From Methylovirgula sp963708155 (lineage in GTDB: Bacteria; Pseudomonadota; Alphaproteobacteria; Rhizobiales; Beijerinckiaceae), in NCBI GenBank assembly GCA_963708155.1, contig OY970183.1, positions 1,488,001-1,552,000 on the forward strand: a DNA stretch of 64,000 bases. Direction: 5' to 3'. Under the pieces are notes generated by a model. That model worked only from the letters and a program-made list of their open reading frames with translations. It did not search any database and was not told where the DNA came from. The first letter of the stretch is position 1. The number at the start of each line of letters is the position of its first letter. Below, piece by piece: positions 9,631 through 23,331 of this stretch. The position numbers and the translations under genes are program-made.

Positions 9631-10870
9631 TCAGGCTTTGCCCGGTGTCGATTTGGCGAGCACGGCCTCGGCGATGGACGCGGGCGGCTTTCGCGGCTTC
9701 TCGAACACGTTGAGCAGTGGCAGCACGATGAAGAAGAAGGAAAAATAGGAGATCGTCAGGATACGCCCGGCGAGGATGAAGCCGCCCTCCGGCGGCTGCG
9801 AGCCGATGTAGCCGAGCCCGATGATGGTCGCGACGAAGAGCCAGAAGAAGATGCGGAAGGCCGGCCGGTAAGTGGCCGAGCGCACCGGCGAGCGTGTCGA
9901 GCCAGGGCAGGAAGGCGAACAGCAGGATCGCGCCGAACATGCAGATGACGCCGCCGAGCTTCGACGGGATCGAGCGCAGGATCGCGTAGAACGGCAGATA
10001 ATACCATTCCGGCACGATATGCGGCGGGGTCTGCAGCGGATTGGCCTGGATGTAATTGTCGGCGTCGCCGAGATAGTTCGGAATGTAGAAGATGAACCAG
10101 GCGTAGAGGATCAGGAAGCAGACGAGGGCGAAGCCATCCTTGACCGTGAAATAGGGATGAAAGGGCAGCGTGTCCTTGCTCGATTGCTTCTCGATGCCGG
10201 CCGGATTGTTCGAGCCGGGCACATGCAGCGCCCAGATGTGCAGCACGACCACGGCGGCGATCATGAACGGCAGCAGGTAATGCAAGGCGTAGAAGCGGTT
10301 GAGCGTCGCGTCGTCGACCGCATAGCCGCCCCACAGCCAGGTCGTGATTGCATTGCCGACGAGCGGGATCGCCGAGAAGAGGCTGGTGATGACGGTCGCG
10401 CCCCAGAAGCTCATCTGCCCCCAGGGCAGCATATAGCCGAGGAAGCCGGTCGCCATCATCAGCAGGTAGATGATGACGCCGAGGATCCAGAGCACTTCGC
10501 GCGGCGCCTTGTAGGAGCCGTAATAGACGCCGCGGAAGATGTGGATGTAGACGGCGAAGAAGAACATCGAGGCGCCGTTGGAATGCGCATAGCGCAGCAG
10601 CCAGCCATAGTTCACGTCGCGCATGATGTGCTCGACGGAGAGGAAGGCGAGGGCCGAATTCGGCACGTAATGCATCGCGAGCACGACGCCGGTGACGATC
10701 TGCGCCGTCAGCATGAAGGCCAAAATGCCGCCGAAGGTCCACCAATAGTTGAGATTGCGCGGGTTCGGAAAGGTGATGAAGGAGGAATGGACGAGGCCGA
10801 CGATCGGCAGGCGGCTGTCGAGCCATCTGGCAAAAGCGCTCTTCGGGACGTAGGAGGAAGAACCGCTCAT
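9631..10870 (-). CDS. petB: Cytochrome b of the bc1 complex, one frameshift
   Basis: The first about 325 residues read in one frame and show the cytochrome b core: TGVVLAMHYVPN, the first haem-ligand helix, GATVITSLFSAIPLVG, and PEWYYLPFYAILRSIP with the Qo-site PEWY. At about 9893 the frame breaks in CTCGACACGCTCGCC. Removing one C restores LDTSPVRSATYRPAFRIFFW and the last membrane helices to the stop at 9631. The repaired length is about 412 residues, normal for a free-standing cytochrome b. The protein holds haems bL and bH and both quinone sites. As the complex is normally functional in such organisms, the break is most likely an error. Confidence 0.93.
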
Positions 10871-10920
10871 CGCATCATCTCTGCTGCACCCGCTGGCCGG
10901 CCAAGGGTCTCATCAAGACC

Positions 10921-11442
10921 TCAACCGATCTGGAGCTTGTTGTCGGGAAGGAATTTGTAAGGCGGCAGATAAAGATTGTACGGCGCCGGTCCCTGGCGGA
11001 TGCGTGCGGCGGTGTCATAGACCGAGCCGTGGCAGGGGCAGAACCAGCCGTCGTAAGGGCCTTGATGGCCGAGCGGCACGCAGCCAAGATGGGTGCAGAT
11101 GCCGATGACGACCAGCCATTCGGGATGCGGCGCGCGCTCCTCATCGGTCGCGGGATCGCGCAATTCGCTCAGCGGCACGGCGCGGGCGGCGGCGATTTCC
11201 TTTGGCGTGCGATGGCGGACGAAGACCGGCTTGCCGCGCCATTTGACGGTGAGGATCTGGCCTTCGCCGATATGGGAAAGATCGACCTCCGTGGAGGCGG
11301 CGGCGAGCGTCGAGGCATCGGGGTTCATCTGGTCGATCAACGGCCAGACAGCGGATAGGGCACCAACAGCACCGACGGACGCCGTCGCGATGAATAGAAA
11401 ATCGCGGCGTGTCGGCTGCTCCAAGCTTACGCTCTCAGCCAA
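10921..11442 (-). CDS. petA: Ubiquinol-cytochrome c reductase iron-sulfur (Rieske) subunit
   Basis: The 173-residue protein has a Tat-like N-terminus (TRRDFLFIATASVGAVGALS), which also anchors it in the membrane. The two [2Fe-2S]-binding boxes are CTHLGC (116-121) and CPCHGS (135-140), each giving one Cys and one His ligand. It takes electrons from ubiquinol at the Qo site of PetB and delivers them to PetC. It is first in the petA-petB-petC order, with 50 bases before petB. Its promoter must lie in the 188-base gap shared with divergent trmL. Confidence 0.97.
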   Translation of the reverse strand: MAESVSLEQPTRRDFLFIATASVGAVGALSAVWPLIDQMNPDASTLAAASTEVDLSHIGEGQILTVKWRGKPVFVRHRTPKEIAAARAVPLSELRDPATDEERAPHPEWLVVIGICTHLGCVPLGHQGPYDGWFCPCHGSVYDTAARIRQGPAPYNLYLPPYKFLPDNKLQIG

Positions 11443-11630
11443 AGACGTTTCCCCAATATTTTCAATGGGCTTCTACCCTTGGGTGGCAAGTGTCGCGCTT
11501 TTGCGCTTGTGCAGCAATGCGTCTTTTCGCCACTTGACCGAAAGAACGAGCGCCAAGTGGCATTCGAGATTACACGCAACGACACCCCGCCCTTCGCCGC
11601 CGCGCAAGGCGGAATAATCAAGGAGACCTA

Positions 11631-12137
11631 ATGACGGATGTTGTCGGGGCGCCGCTGACTTTGGCGCTGTATCAGCCGGATATTCCGCAGAATTGCGGAA
11701 CGATGTTGCGGCTTTGCGCCTGTCTCGGCGTCGATGCGGCGCTCATCGCGCCGGCCGGCTTCCCGATGAGCGATCGCGCCTTTCGCCGCGCCGGGATGGA
11801 TTATCTCGATCACGTGACACTCGCGCGGCATGACAGCTTCACCGCCTTCGCCGCCTGGCGCGAATCCGCCGGCCGCAGGCTCGTGCTGCTCTCGACCAAG
11901 GCGGCGCAGGATTATCGCGATTTCCACTATGCACCGGGCGACATATTGCTTGTCGGGCGGGAATCCTCGGGTGTACCCGACGCCGTACGGGACATTGCCG
12001 ATGCCGGCGTGCGTATTCCAATCCGCGCGCCGCTGCGCTCGCTGAATGTCGCGGTCGCCGCCGCGATGGTTCTCGGCGAGGCGTTGCGGCAAATCCGCGG
12101 TGCGGCCGAAGGCGGAGAAGGATCAGGGGATGGTTGA
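11631..12137 (+). CDS. trmL: tRNA (cytidine(34)-2'-O)-methyltransferase TrmL
   Basis: This 168-residue SPOUT-class enzyme 2'-O-methylates the wobble base of leucine tRNAs. Motifs are YQPDIPQNCGTMLRLCACLG near the start, LLVGRESSGVPDAV in the middle and the C-terminal knot IPIRAPLRSLNVAVAAAM, which binds S-adenosylmethionine. AAGGAGACCTA precedes the ATG. The stop lies 8 bases inside the start of hemF, so the two are likely co-translated. Confidence 0.94.
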   Translation: MTDVVGAPLTLALYQPDIPQNCGTMLRLCACLGVDAALIAPAGFPMSDRAFRRAGMDYLDHVTLARHDSFTAFAAWRESAGRRLVLLSTKAAQDYRDFHYAPGDILLVGRESSGVPDAVRDIADAGVRIPIRAPLRSLNVAVAAAMVLGEALRQIRGAAEGGEGSGDG

Positions 12138-13029
12138 CGCTGGGGAATTGGTACGACAGCAGGCAGAGGCGCGCGCCTGGTTCGAGGCCTTGCAGGCGAA
12201 AATCTGTGCCGCCTTCGAGGCGCTCGAAGCCGAGTGCCCGGGTCCTTTCGCGCCTGAGAGCACCGCGCCCGGGCGCTTCGTTGTCAGACCCTGGCAGCGC
12301 AAGGATGCCGCGGGGGCGGATGGCGGCGGTGGCCGGATGGCGCTGCTCAAGGGCCGCGTCTTCGAAAAAGCCGGCGTGCATACGTCGGCGGTTTACGGAA
12401 CGTTCGCGCCGGAATTCGCCAAACAAATTCCAGGCGCCGAGGCCGATCCGCGTTTTTGGGCGGCGGGCATTTCATTGATCGCCCATCCGTGGAATCCGCA
12501 TGTGCCAACGGTTCACATGAACACGCGCTTTGTGGTGACGCAGAAGAGCTGGTTCGGCGGCGGGGCCGATCTGACGCCTGTGCTTGATCGCCGGCGCACG
12601 CAGACGGATCCTGATTCTGTCGCCTTTCACGCGGCTTTCGAAGCCGCCTGCCGGCGTCACGCGGAGGTCGCCGACTATCAGCGCTTCAAGGAATGGTGCG
12701 ACGAATATTTCTATTTGAAGCATCGTCAGGAGCCGCGCGGCATCGGCGGCATTTTCTATGATTATCTTGCGTCACCGGAAGGCTTTGCCGCGGATTTCGC
12801 CTTCACCCGCGATGTCGGCGAGACATTTCTGGCGATTTATCCGGAAATCGTCCGCAGCAATTTTACCAAGCTTTGGAATGACGCGGAGCGCGATGAACAA
12901 CTTGTGCGTCGCGGGCGCTATGTTGAGTTCAATCTGCTTTATGATCGCGGCACGATCTTCGGGCTTAAGACCGGCGGCAATGTCGATTCGATCCTCTCGT
13001 CCATGCCGCCCTTGGTTAAATGGCCGTGA
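12130..13029 (+). CDS. hemF: Oxygen-dependent coproporphyrinogen III oxidase
   Basis: The 299-residue enzyme decarboxylates coproporphyrinogen III to protoporphyrinogen IX using O2, late in haem synthesis. Family landmarks are GGGRMALLKGRVFEKAG, NPHVPTVHMNTRFV, GGGADLTPVL, FKEWCDEYFYLKHR and YVEFNLLYDRGTIFGLKTGG. The start at 12130 follows AAGGATCAGGGG and overlaps the end of trmL by 8 bases; an open frame extends upstream but only as an alternative frame of trmL. Presence of HemF fits an aerobic organism. Confidence 0.96.
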   Translation: MVDAGELVRQQAEARAWFEALQAKICAAFEALEAECPGPFAPESTAPGRFVVRPWQRKDAAGADGGGGRMALLKGRVFEKAGVHTSAVYGTFAPEFAKQIPGAEADPRFWAAGISLIAHPWNPHVPTVHMNTRFVVTQKSWFGGGADLTPVLDRRRTQTDPDSVAFHAAFEAACRRHAEVADYQRFKEWCDEYFYLKHRQEPRGIGGIFYDYLASPEGFAADFAFTRDVGETFLAIYPEIVRSNFTKLWNDAERDEQLVRRGRYVEFNLLYDRGTIFGLKTGGNVDSILSSMPPLVKWP

Positions 13030-13169
13030 GATCGACGTGATCGACAAGGGGTTTGCACATCTGCGGCGCGATAGAGGCGGACTTGCGGCGCTGACACGAA
13101 TAAGCCCATGTTGCATGGTGGGGAGCTTCGGCTCGACAATTTTGTTTTAGGCAGGGAAGGAGATCGTTC

Positions 13170-13655
13170 ATGCGTTTTCGGCCACGGGTTTTCGCCGCAG
13201 CTCTTTTTGCGCTTTGCGCGCCCTGGTTCGCCAGCACCGGCGCGGTGCAGGCGGCACAGGTCGGCGTGTTGGAATGCAATGTGGCGCCCGGCGTCGGTCT
13301 CATCATTACGTCGCGTAGGGCGCTGTCCTGCCGCTTCACCCGCTCTTACGCGCCGACCGATTATTATGTCGGCACGATCCACCGCCTTGGCGTTGCCATC
13401 GGCGTGAGCGGACCGGGCCGCATCGTCTGGGGCGTCTTCGCGGCGACGCGCGAACTCGGTCACACCGCCCTCGCCGGCGAATACGCGGGCGCGAGCGCCG
13501 GCGTTTCGCTTGGCATCGGCGTCGGCGCCAATGCCCTCATCGGCGGCAACGCCCGTTCGATCGGCCTGCAGCCGCTCTCGGTCAGCGCGCAGACCGGCGT
13601 CGATATTACGGCGGGCATCACCAGCCTGCGGCTCGAGCCGGCCCCGCGTCCCTAA
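13170..13655 (+). CDS. DUF992 exported protein
   Basis: The 161-residue protein has a Sec signal peptide ending near VQAAQ (about residues 1-29). The mature part (VGVLECNVAPGVGLIITSRR, CRFT, YVGTIHRLGVAIGVSGPGRI) fits DUF992, a family of unknown function found in Rhizobiales, with two conserved cysteines that could pair in the periplasm. A strong AAGGAGA site precedes the ATG and a terminator follows, so it is probably monocistronic. Confidence 0.85.
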   Translation: MRFRPRVFAAALFALCAPWFASTGAVQAAQVGVLECNVAPGVGLIITSRRALSCRFTRSYAPTDYYVGTIHRLGVAIGVSGPGRIVWGVFAATRELGHTALAGEYAGASAGVSLGIGVGANALIGGNARSIGLQPLSVSAQTGVDITAGITSLRLEPAPRP

Positions 13656-13675
13656 TCTATTCGTTCGTGACAGCG

Positions 13676-13710
13676 GCCAGCCGGTTGAAATGCCGGCTGG
13701 CTTTGCTTTT
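13676..13710 (+). terminator. Intrinsic terminator after the DUF992 gene
   Basis: A perfect 9-bp stem (GCCAGCCGG with CCGGCTGGC, 13676-13684 and 13693-13701) closes an 8-base loop and is followed by TTTGCTTTT. It lies 20 bases past the DUF992 stop. Confidence 0.8.
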
Positions 13711-13841
13711 CGGGAGCGGCTTACGCCGCCGCCGCTCCGGGTCGAAAGAATCGCTTATCCCCTGCCTGAGGCGGGCTCCTCGGGTTGCGGCCAGGGCAGA
13801 GCGCCCATAGATTGCTATGACGTTTTGTCATAGAGGCGCGC

Positions 13842-14813
13842 ATGTCCAAAGCCCCGACCCGCCATGCCAAGCTCACCATCGTCGGCTCTGGTCCGGCTGG
13901 CTATACGGCGGCGATCTATGCCGCACGCGCGTTGCTGGAGCCGGTGCTGATTGCTGGTTTCGAGCCCGGCGGGCAGTTGATGATCACCACCGATGTCGAG
14001 AATTATCCAGGCTTCGCGGCGCCAATCCAGGGGCCGTGGCTGATGGAGCAGATGCGGCTTCAGGCCGAACATGTCGGCACGCAGTTCATCGCCGATCATA
14101 TTGTCAAGGTTGAGCTGGGCAGCCGTCCCTTCCACCTTTACGGCGACAGCGGCACCACCCATACGACCGATGCCTTAATCATCGCGACCGGCGCCAAGGC
14201 GCGCTGGCTCGGCATCCCGACGGAGGAGACCTATCGCGGCTACGGCGTTTCGGCCTGCGCCACCTGCGACGGATTTTTCTATCGCGGCAAGGATGTGCTC
14301 GTCGTCGGCGGCGGCAATACCGCGGTGGAGGAGGCGCTCTATCTTGCCCAGATCACCCGCAAGGTGACGATCGTCCACCGCCGCGACTCGTTTCGCGCCG
14401 AGAAGATTTTGCAGGATCGGCTGTTCAAGCTGCCGAATGTCGAAGTCATCTGGGACAATGCCGTCGATGAGGTTTGCGGCACCGACGCACCGCGCGGCGT
14501 CACCCATGTGCGGCTGAGGAACGTCAAGACCGGCGTCTATACGGAAGTGCCGGCCGAGGGCGTCTTTATCGCCATCGGGCATCAGCCGGCGTCCGAGCTT
14601 TTCCTCGGCCAGATCGATGCCAAGCCGAACGGCTATCTCAAGACAGCGCCGTTCTCGACGGCGACCAACGTGCCCGGCGTCTTCGCGGCGGGCGACGTGA
14701 CCGACGACATCTACCGGCAGGCGGTGACGGCGGCGGGGCAAGGCTGCATGGCGGCGCTCGAGGCGGAGCGCTGGCTGGCGGCCGAGGCGCATCACCGCGC
14801 GGCGGCGGAGTGA
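13842..14813 (+). CDS. trxB: Thioredoxin-disulfide reductase
   Basis: The 323-residue flavoenzyme has the FAD motif GSGPAG at 15-20, the redox-active C139-A-T-C142 in SACATCDGFFYRG, the NADPH motif GGGNTA at 156-161 and the C-terminal FAD motif GVFAAGDVTD. It reduces thioredoxin with NADPH in the cytoplasm. It is followed 23 bases later by the lsrB-type regulator, a pairing conserved in Rhizobiales. Confidence 0.97.
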   Translation: MSKAPTRHAKLTIVGSGPAGYTAAIYAARALLEPVLIAGFEPGGQLMITTDVENYPGFAAPIQGPWLMEQMRLQAEHVGTQFIADHIVKVELGSRPFHLYGDSGTTHTTDALIIATGAKARWLGIPTEETYRGYGVSACATCDGFFYRGKDVLVVGGGNTAVEEALYLAQITRKVTIVHRRDSFRAEKILQDRLFKLPNVEVIWDNAVDEVCGTDAPRGVTHVRLRNVKTGVYTEVPAEGVFIAIGHQPASELFLGQIDAKPNGYLKTAPFSTATNVPGVFAAGDVTDDIYRQAVTAAGQGCMAALEAERWLAAEAHHRAAAE

Positions 14814-14836
14814 CGCGCAGCTAGATCGAGGGGATC

Positions 14837-15727
14837 ATGGACTGGGACAAGCTGCGCATCTTTCATGCGGCGGCCGAGGCAGGCTCCTTCACGCATGCCG
14901 GCGCGGCTCTGGGGCTGAGCCAGTCGGCGGTCAGCCGTCAGGTGAGCGCGCTGGAGCAGGATCTCGCCGTGCCGCTCTTCCATCGCCATGCGCGCGGCCT
15001 GATCCTGACCGAACAGGGCGAGCTTCTGCTGCGCACGGTGCGCGATGTGACGATGAAGCTCGATACGGTTCAGGCGGGGCTCGCCGACAGCCGCGAGAAG
15101 CCGCATGGCGAGCTGCGCGTCACCGCGACCTACGGGATCGGCACCAATTGGCTGACGCCGCGGCTCGGCCAGTTCCTCGAGCTCTATCCCGATATCAGGG
15201 TGAAGGTGATCCTCTCCGAGGATGAGCTCGATCTCGGCATGCGCGAGGCGGATGTGGCGCTGCGCCTGCGCGAGCCGATCCAGCCGGATTTGATCCGCCG
15301 CCGGCTCTTCACCATGCACTATCACCTCTACGCGGCGCAGGATTATCTCTCCCGCCATGGCGAGCCGCAGTCGATCGAGGATCTCGACAAACATCGCCTG
15401 CTCGCCTTCGCCGCGCCGACGGCGAGCTTTCTCGAAAGCCTCAACGCCCTGCTCACCGTCGGGCGGGATGCCAAGGCGCCGCGCGAGGCGGCGCTGTCGG
15501 TCAACAATATCAATGCGCTGCGCCGCGCGGTCGAAAACAGCGTCGGGATCGCGGTTTTGCCCGACTACCTCACCGAGTCCGGCGCCAACCTCGTGCAATT
15601 GCTGCCGCAGGCGGTGATGGCGCAGTTCGATTGCTACGTCGTCTATGCCGAGGAGATGAAGAGCGTCGCCCGTGTCCAGGTGTTCCGCGATTTCCTCGTC
15701 GCCAGCGCGCAGCGGTGGAAGTTCTAG
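14837..15727 (+). CDS. lsrB: LysR-family regulator, LsrB/VtlR type
   Basis: The 296-residue protein begins MDWDKLRIFHAAAEAGSFTH with a winged helix-turn-helix (SQSAVSRQVSALEQDL), then a LysR substrate-binding domain from about residue 90. The N-terminal wording and the place just downstream of trxB match LsrB of Sinorhizobium and VtlR of Brucella, which control envelope, redox and small-RNA genes. LsrB senses oxidation through cysteines; only few cysteines are visible here (one near residue 270), so redox sensing is not established for this copy. It is the last gene before the rRNA operon. Confidence 0.88.
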   Translation: MDWDKLRIFHAAAEAGSFTHAGAALGLSQSAVSRQVSALEQDLAVPLFHRHARGLILTEQGELLLRTVRDVTMKLDTVQAGLADSREKPHGELRVTATYGIGTNWLTPRLGQFLELYPDIRVKVILSEDELDLGMREADVALRLREPIQPDLIRRRLFTMHYHLYAAQDYLSRHGEPQSIEDLDKHRLLAFAAPTASFLESLNALLTVGRDAKAPREAALSVNNINALRRAVENSVGIAVLPDYLTESGANLVQLLPQAVMAQFDCYVVYAEEMKSVARVQVFRDFLVASAQRWKF

Positions 15728-16396
15728 CGCTTTCGCCTTTCGGGCCGTGGCGAACTTCCGTTTTCGCGGTGCGGGACGGCCGGCTGGCCCCTGCGGGCCT
15801 GGCGTCCACCCTAAGGGGGCCAGAACGGGGCTCCGGCGCCGGGAAACCAGCTCTCTGCCGCGAATTTCTCCCCGAAATTCACAGGGTGATCTTGCAATCG
15901 CGATGCCCCCTTCCCACATCGAATAGAGCGCACGGAGAAGCGTTTAGCGAAGGTTTTCGCTGCTGTTTCCGGGCGCCGCGTTAGAAACGCGAAGTTTTTT
16001 TGAATCGTTGTTGACAGTTCGATCGAGCTGGACATATAACGACCCCGCTGGCGACGCCGCTGTGACGCGGTATTGCGAAGCGTCTCTCTCGAGTTTCTCG
16101 GGCACACAGCCACCCAATTGAAAAATTGGGCAGAGGACGTTTCGCTTCTAAACGTGTCGCCAGTCCGCTGTTTGACAATTGAATAGGAAGAAAGAGAAAC
16201 GTGGACGGCGAGGTCCTTGCGTGATGCAAGCCTTTGGGCGCGCATCAGGAAAAGACTTTGGCGGTCACGTTTATCAAGTTCATCGATGTTTTCGGGCTTG
16301 CCCGAAGATAGATGTGCTTGGAACTCGTCAAAAGCGCTGCATCGATCCCAATCGATGCAAATGCCAGAGAGTGACCAGCCAGCTTCAATTCTCATT
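15728..16396. other. rRNA operon upstream and leader region
   Basis: These 669 bases hold the rrn promoter (listed separately) and about 350 bases of transcribed leader up to the 16S start. The segment near 16168-16205 (CTGTTTGACAATTGAATAGG and following) resembles the conserved leader found before 16S in Rhizobiales, which has boxA-like antitermination signals. Open frames here are short and antisense and do not look coding. Confidence 0.6.
16011..16040 (+). promoter_or_regulatory. Probable rrn promoter
   Basis: TTGACA at 16011-16016 and TATAAC at 16035-16040 are separated by 18 bases, and a GC-rich stretch (GACCCCGC) follows the -10, as is common at stringently controlled rrn promoters. 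It is the best sigma-70 match upstream of the 16S gene. Confidence 0.7.
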
Positions 16397-17888
<1,492 letters not shown>

Positions 17889-18097
17889 CGATCCTTCAGC
17901 TTCAGGGCATCTTGCCTTGAACTATCGGATCTCTTGGAACATCAGGTCTCTAATCAGAGAGACCATTTGCGGGACTTCGCCGCCTTCGTTTCTCTTTCTT
18001 CCCGGACGAGCCCGTGCGGTCCTGAGTGACAGCTTGCATGCGACTTGCCAGCCCGCGCCGAAGGCCGTAAGAGGCCTCGCCGGAAGGCGAAAGGTTC

Positions 18098-18174
18098 GGG
18101 CTTGTAGCTCAGTTGGTTAGAGCGCGCGCTTGATAAGCGTGAGGTCGGAAGTTCAAGTCTTCCCAGGCCCACCA
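18098..18174 (+). tRNA. ileT: tRNA-Ile (GAT)
   Basis: A 77-base cloverleaf with acceptor GGGCTTG/CAGGCCC, D-arm TAGCTCAGTTGGTTAGAGC, anticodon loop TTGATAA (GAT), T-arm GGTTCAAGTC-type loop and encoded CCA. It is in the 16S-23S spacer, as usual. Confidence 0.97.
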
Positions 18175-18241
18175 CTCCATCGCTGCCGATTTTGCGCTGC
18201 CGGCTTGGCTGATCAGCCAAGCCTGGCATTGCGCGCCTGAC

Positions 18242-18317
18242 GGGGCCATAGCTCAGTTGGGAGAGCGCGTGCTTTGCAAGCATGAGGTCGTCGGTTCGAT
18301 CCCGTCTGGCTCCACCA
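18242..18317 (+). tRNA. alaT: tRNA-Ala (TGC)
   Basis: A 76-base cloverleaf with acceptor GGGGCCA/TGGCTCC, anticodon loop TTTGCAA (TGC), T-loop TTCGATC and encoded CCA. It is second tRNA in the rRNA spacer. Confidence 0.97.
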
Positions 18318-18617
18318 GACGTTTGCGATCGCCGCGAATAGCCGGTTCGTCCGTTACACAGAGAGTTTGCGTGAGGCTTCGTGCCTTGCGCCGAAGTTTT
18401 TCTGACATCGTGAAGAGGAAACATATCCGATTTTCCGCGCGGGACTTGTCCCGCAAAGGATTAGCGTCTTCAGTCAGTGGACATGCTTGACCGCAATGTC
18501 CTCGGATATGTTTGAAGCAACTGGTCTTTAATATAGCGATCTATCGAGCCATCGTCCGATCTTCACCCCGAAGATTTGACGAGCCGCTGCCGAGCGGTGG
18601 GCATCGATAATGAGAGC
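18318..18617 (+). other. Spacer between tRNA-Ala and 23S rRNA
   Basis: A 300-base transcribed spacer with no gene. Its end should pair with sequence past the 23S to form the RNase III processing stalk. Antisense frames across it are artefacts of stable-RNA sequence. Confidence 0.7.
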
Positions 18618-21412
<2,795 letters not shown>

Positions 21413-21530
21413 TTCTCATTAATCAATGCTCATCTGCGAGCATAGATCGCTTCAAAGACCAGATGTGACGAAGGATTTCCGCACGACGGATCTCCTTGCG
21501 TCGCAAGTTGCTTCAATTCTGCCTTTCGCC

Positions 21531-21648
21531 GGCCTGGTGACTCTTGCGAAGTGATAAGACCCGATCCCATCCCGAACTCGGCCGTCAAACGCTTCAGCGC
21601 CAATGGTACTATGTCTCAAGACCTGGGAGAGTAGGTCGTTGCCAGGCC
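21531..21648 (+). rRNA. rrf: 5S ribosomal RNA
   Basis: About 118 bases; ends GGCCTGG and CCAGGCC form helix I. The core CCCGATCCCATCCCGAACTC, GCGCCAATGGTACT and CTGGGAGAGTAGGTCG is typical of 5S. Helix III/loop C reads GGCCGTCAAACGCTTCAGCGC, slightly different from the usual GGAAGTGAAAC, but pairing is kept. Confidence 0.95.
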
Positions 21649-21679
21649 TGCGAAGGGCAGAACCTCTTTAAGATCTCAC

Positions 21680-21723
21680 ACAAACGGCGGCTTCACTTCG
21701 CGTGCAAGCCGCCGTTTGTTTTT
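21680..21723 (+). terminator. Intrinsic terminator after 5S rRNA
   Basis: A perfect 14-bp stem (ACAAACGGCGGCTT with AAGCCGCCGTTTGT) and 12-base loop are followed by five Ts. The initiator tRNA lies 75 bases further on, so it needs either read-through or its own promoter. Confidence 0.85.
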
Positions 21724-21798
21724 CCGCTGGTATTTTCCGCGTCCGGGATTAGGTTCGGCGCCGGAAGACGACAAAAATACAAAATGCGCTTTCCTTGG

Positions 21799-21875
<77 letters not shown>

Positions 21876-21991
21876 ATCTTCCCGTCACGCCGTGCTGACG
21901 CGCCGGTCGTGCGCATCGACAATCTCTTCGCCATTCCGCCTGTAAAAGGCGCCGCGCTGCCGCGGTCAAAGTTCAATCCCAAGCTCTCGAA

Positions 21992-22402
21992 TCACATCTT
22001 TCGCGCAATCGTCCAGCAGCTCATATGCCGCTTCATGCCGATCTTCGGATAATAGCCTTCGGCCGCCGGCGCCGACACGAGAATCAGCGTTGTCTCCGGC
22101 CCTGCCTGCGCGTGCGTCTCGTCGATGAGGCGCTTGCCGATTCCGCGATGCTGATAGGCAGCATCGACGGCGAGATCGGAGAGATAGCAGCAGAAACTGA
22201 AATCGCTCAGCGCCCGCGAGACGCCGACAAGTTGCCCCTCGTGCCGCGCGGTGATGATGATATTCGCATTGCGCAGCATCCGCTCGAGCCGCGCCAGGTC
22301 CTTCACCGGTCGCCGCTCGCCCAGGGTCGAAGCGACGAGCACATCGTGAAATTCTTCGGCGGAAAGATGCGGTTCAAGCGCGTAGGCGATGTCCATGTTC
22401 AT
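21992..22402 (-). CDS. GNAT-family N-acetyltransferase
   Basis: The 136-residue protein shows the acetyl-CoA pyrophosphate-binding motif A as YLSDLAVDAAYQHRGIGKRL (about residues 73-92), with QHRGIGK as the Q/RxxGxG/A core, and a C-terminal beta-strand region PAAEGYYPKIGMKRH. It moves an acetyl group from acetyl-CoA to an unknown amine. The gene stands alone, 58 bases from the end of the VOC gene on the same strand, so co-transcription is possible. Confidence 0.85.
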   Translation of the reverse strand: MNMDIAYALEPHLSAEEFHDVLVASTLGERRPVKDLARLERMLRNANIIITARHEGQLVGVSRALSDFSFCCYLSDLAVDAAYQHRGIGKRLIDETHAQAGPETTLILVSAPAAEGYYPKIGMKRHMSCWTIARKM

Positions 22403-22460
22403 TCGTTGCCGCTAGCGCCTCCATTCGACGCCGCGACAATAGCATCAGCCGCGGCCGCGA

Positions 22461-23231
22461 CTAAGCCGATTGAGCCGTCCGCATCCCGACAAGCGCAAAA
22501 ACTGCACCTTGCGGATCGCGCCCCTGAATGACCCAGGCGCCCCCTGGCACTTCGCGCGGCCCGTGCAAGATGGTGCCGCCGCCCGCCGTGACACGCGCTG
22601 TCGCCGCATCGATGTCTGCGACCGCGAAGTAAAAGAGCCAATGCGGCGGGCCTTCGGGGTCGTTGAACATGCCGCCGAAACCCATCGGCGCGCTTTCGTC
22701 GCCGAAGATCTGGTAAATGCCCAAAGGCCCCATATCGAGCCCCTGATTCCTCTGCCAGCCGAGAAGAGCGCCATAAAACGCGAAGGCTTTCTCCGCGTCT
22801 GCGGCATGCAGCTCGTGCCAGCCGATGGTTCCCGGCGTCATCGGTGCGGGTGGCCTCGCTGCGCCATTGGGCTTGAACAGCGCGAAGACGGCGCCTTGCG
22901 GATCGGCTAACACGCTAAAGCGGCCGACATCAGGAATATCAGATGGCGCGTGAAGCACCTTTGCGCCAAGGCCCGTTGCTTCCATGACTTTGGCGTCAAC
23001 GTCTTCGACATAGACATAACCAAGCCATCCCGGCCCGCCTTGGCCCGGGGCTGGCTGCGGCGGAAACTGCATCACTCCCGCGACCGGCGCCTCGCCGACG
23101 CAAAGCAGTGTGTATTTGAACTGCGTCATGCCGGAATCGCGCGCGTTCCAGCCAACGACGTCGCAATAGAATTTCTCGGCTGCGGACGCGTCGCTCGTCA
23201 TCAATTCGTACCAGACGAATTTGCTCGCCAT
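22461..23231 (-). CDS. VOC-family (glyoxalase/bleomycin-resistance fold) two-domain protein
   Basis: The 256-residue protein contains two tandem VOC modules: residues 5-122 (FVWYELMTSDASAAEKFYCD to DPQGAVFALFKPNG) and 135-250 (GWHELHAADAEKAFAFYGAL to DPQGAVFALVGM). The repeated WYEL/WHEL and DPQGAVFAL phrases make the duplication plain. The family includes metal-dependent lyases and uncharacterised stress proteins of the Cfp30B type; the substrate here is unknown. It is divergent from the marR gene with a palindromic operator between, which suggests MarR control. Confidence 0.88.
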   Translation of the reverse strand: MASKFVWYELMTSDASAAEKFYCDVVGWNARDSGMTQFKYTLLCVGEAPVAGVMQFPPQPAPGQGGPGWLGYVYVEDVDAKVMEATGLGAKVLHAPSDIPDVGRFSVLADPQGAVFALFKPNGAARPPAPMTPGTIGWHELHAADAEKAFAFYGALLGWQRNQGLDMGPLGIYQIFGDESAPMGFGGMFNDPEGPPHWLFYFAVADIDAATARVTAGGGTILHGPREVPGGAWVIQGRDPQGAVFALVGMRTAQSA

Positions 23232-23306
23232 GTCGTCCTCCCTGCGGCCCCTCAGCCTTATCCACGCCCGACGCCAACAGCCTCACGCGCAATTCCTTGA
23301 CGTATT

Positions 23307-23322
23307 ATGTTGATATCAACAT
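23307..23322. promoter_or_regulatory. Perfect 16-bp palindrome, likely MarR operator
   Basis: ATGTTGATATCAACAT is a perfect inverted repeat in the 100-base gap between the divergent VOC and marR genes, 10 bases before the marR start codon. Size, symmetry and the TTGATATCAA core match known MarR-family operators. Dual control of both genes is inferred. Confidence 0.75.
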
Positions 23323-23331
23323 GATACTTTC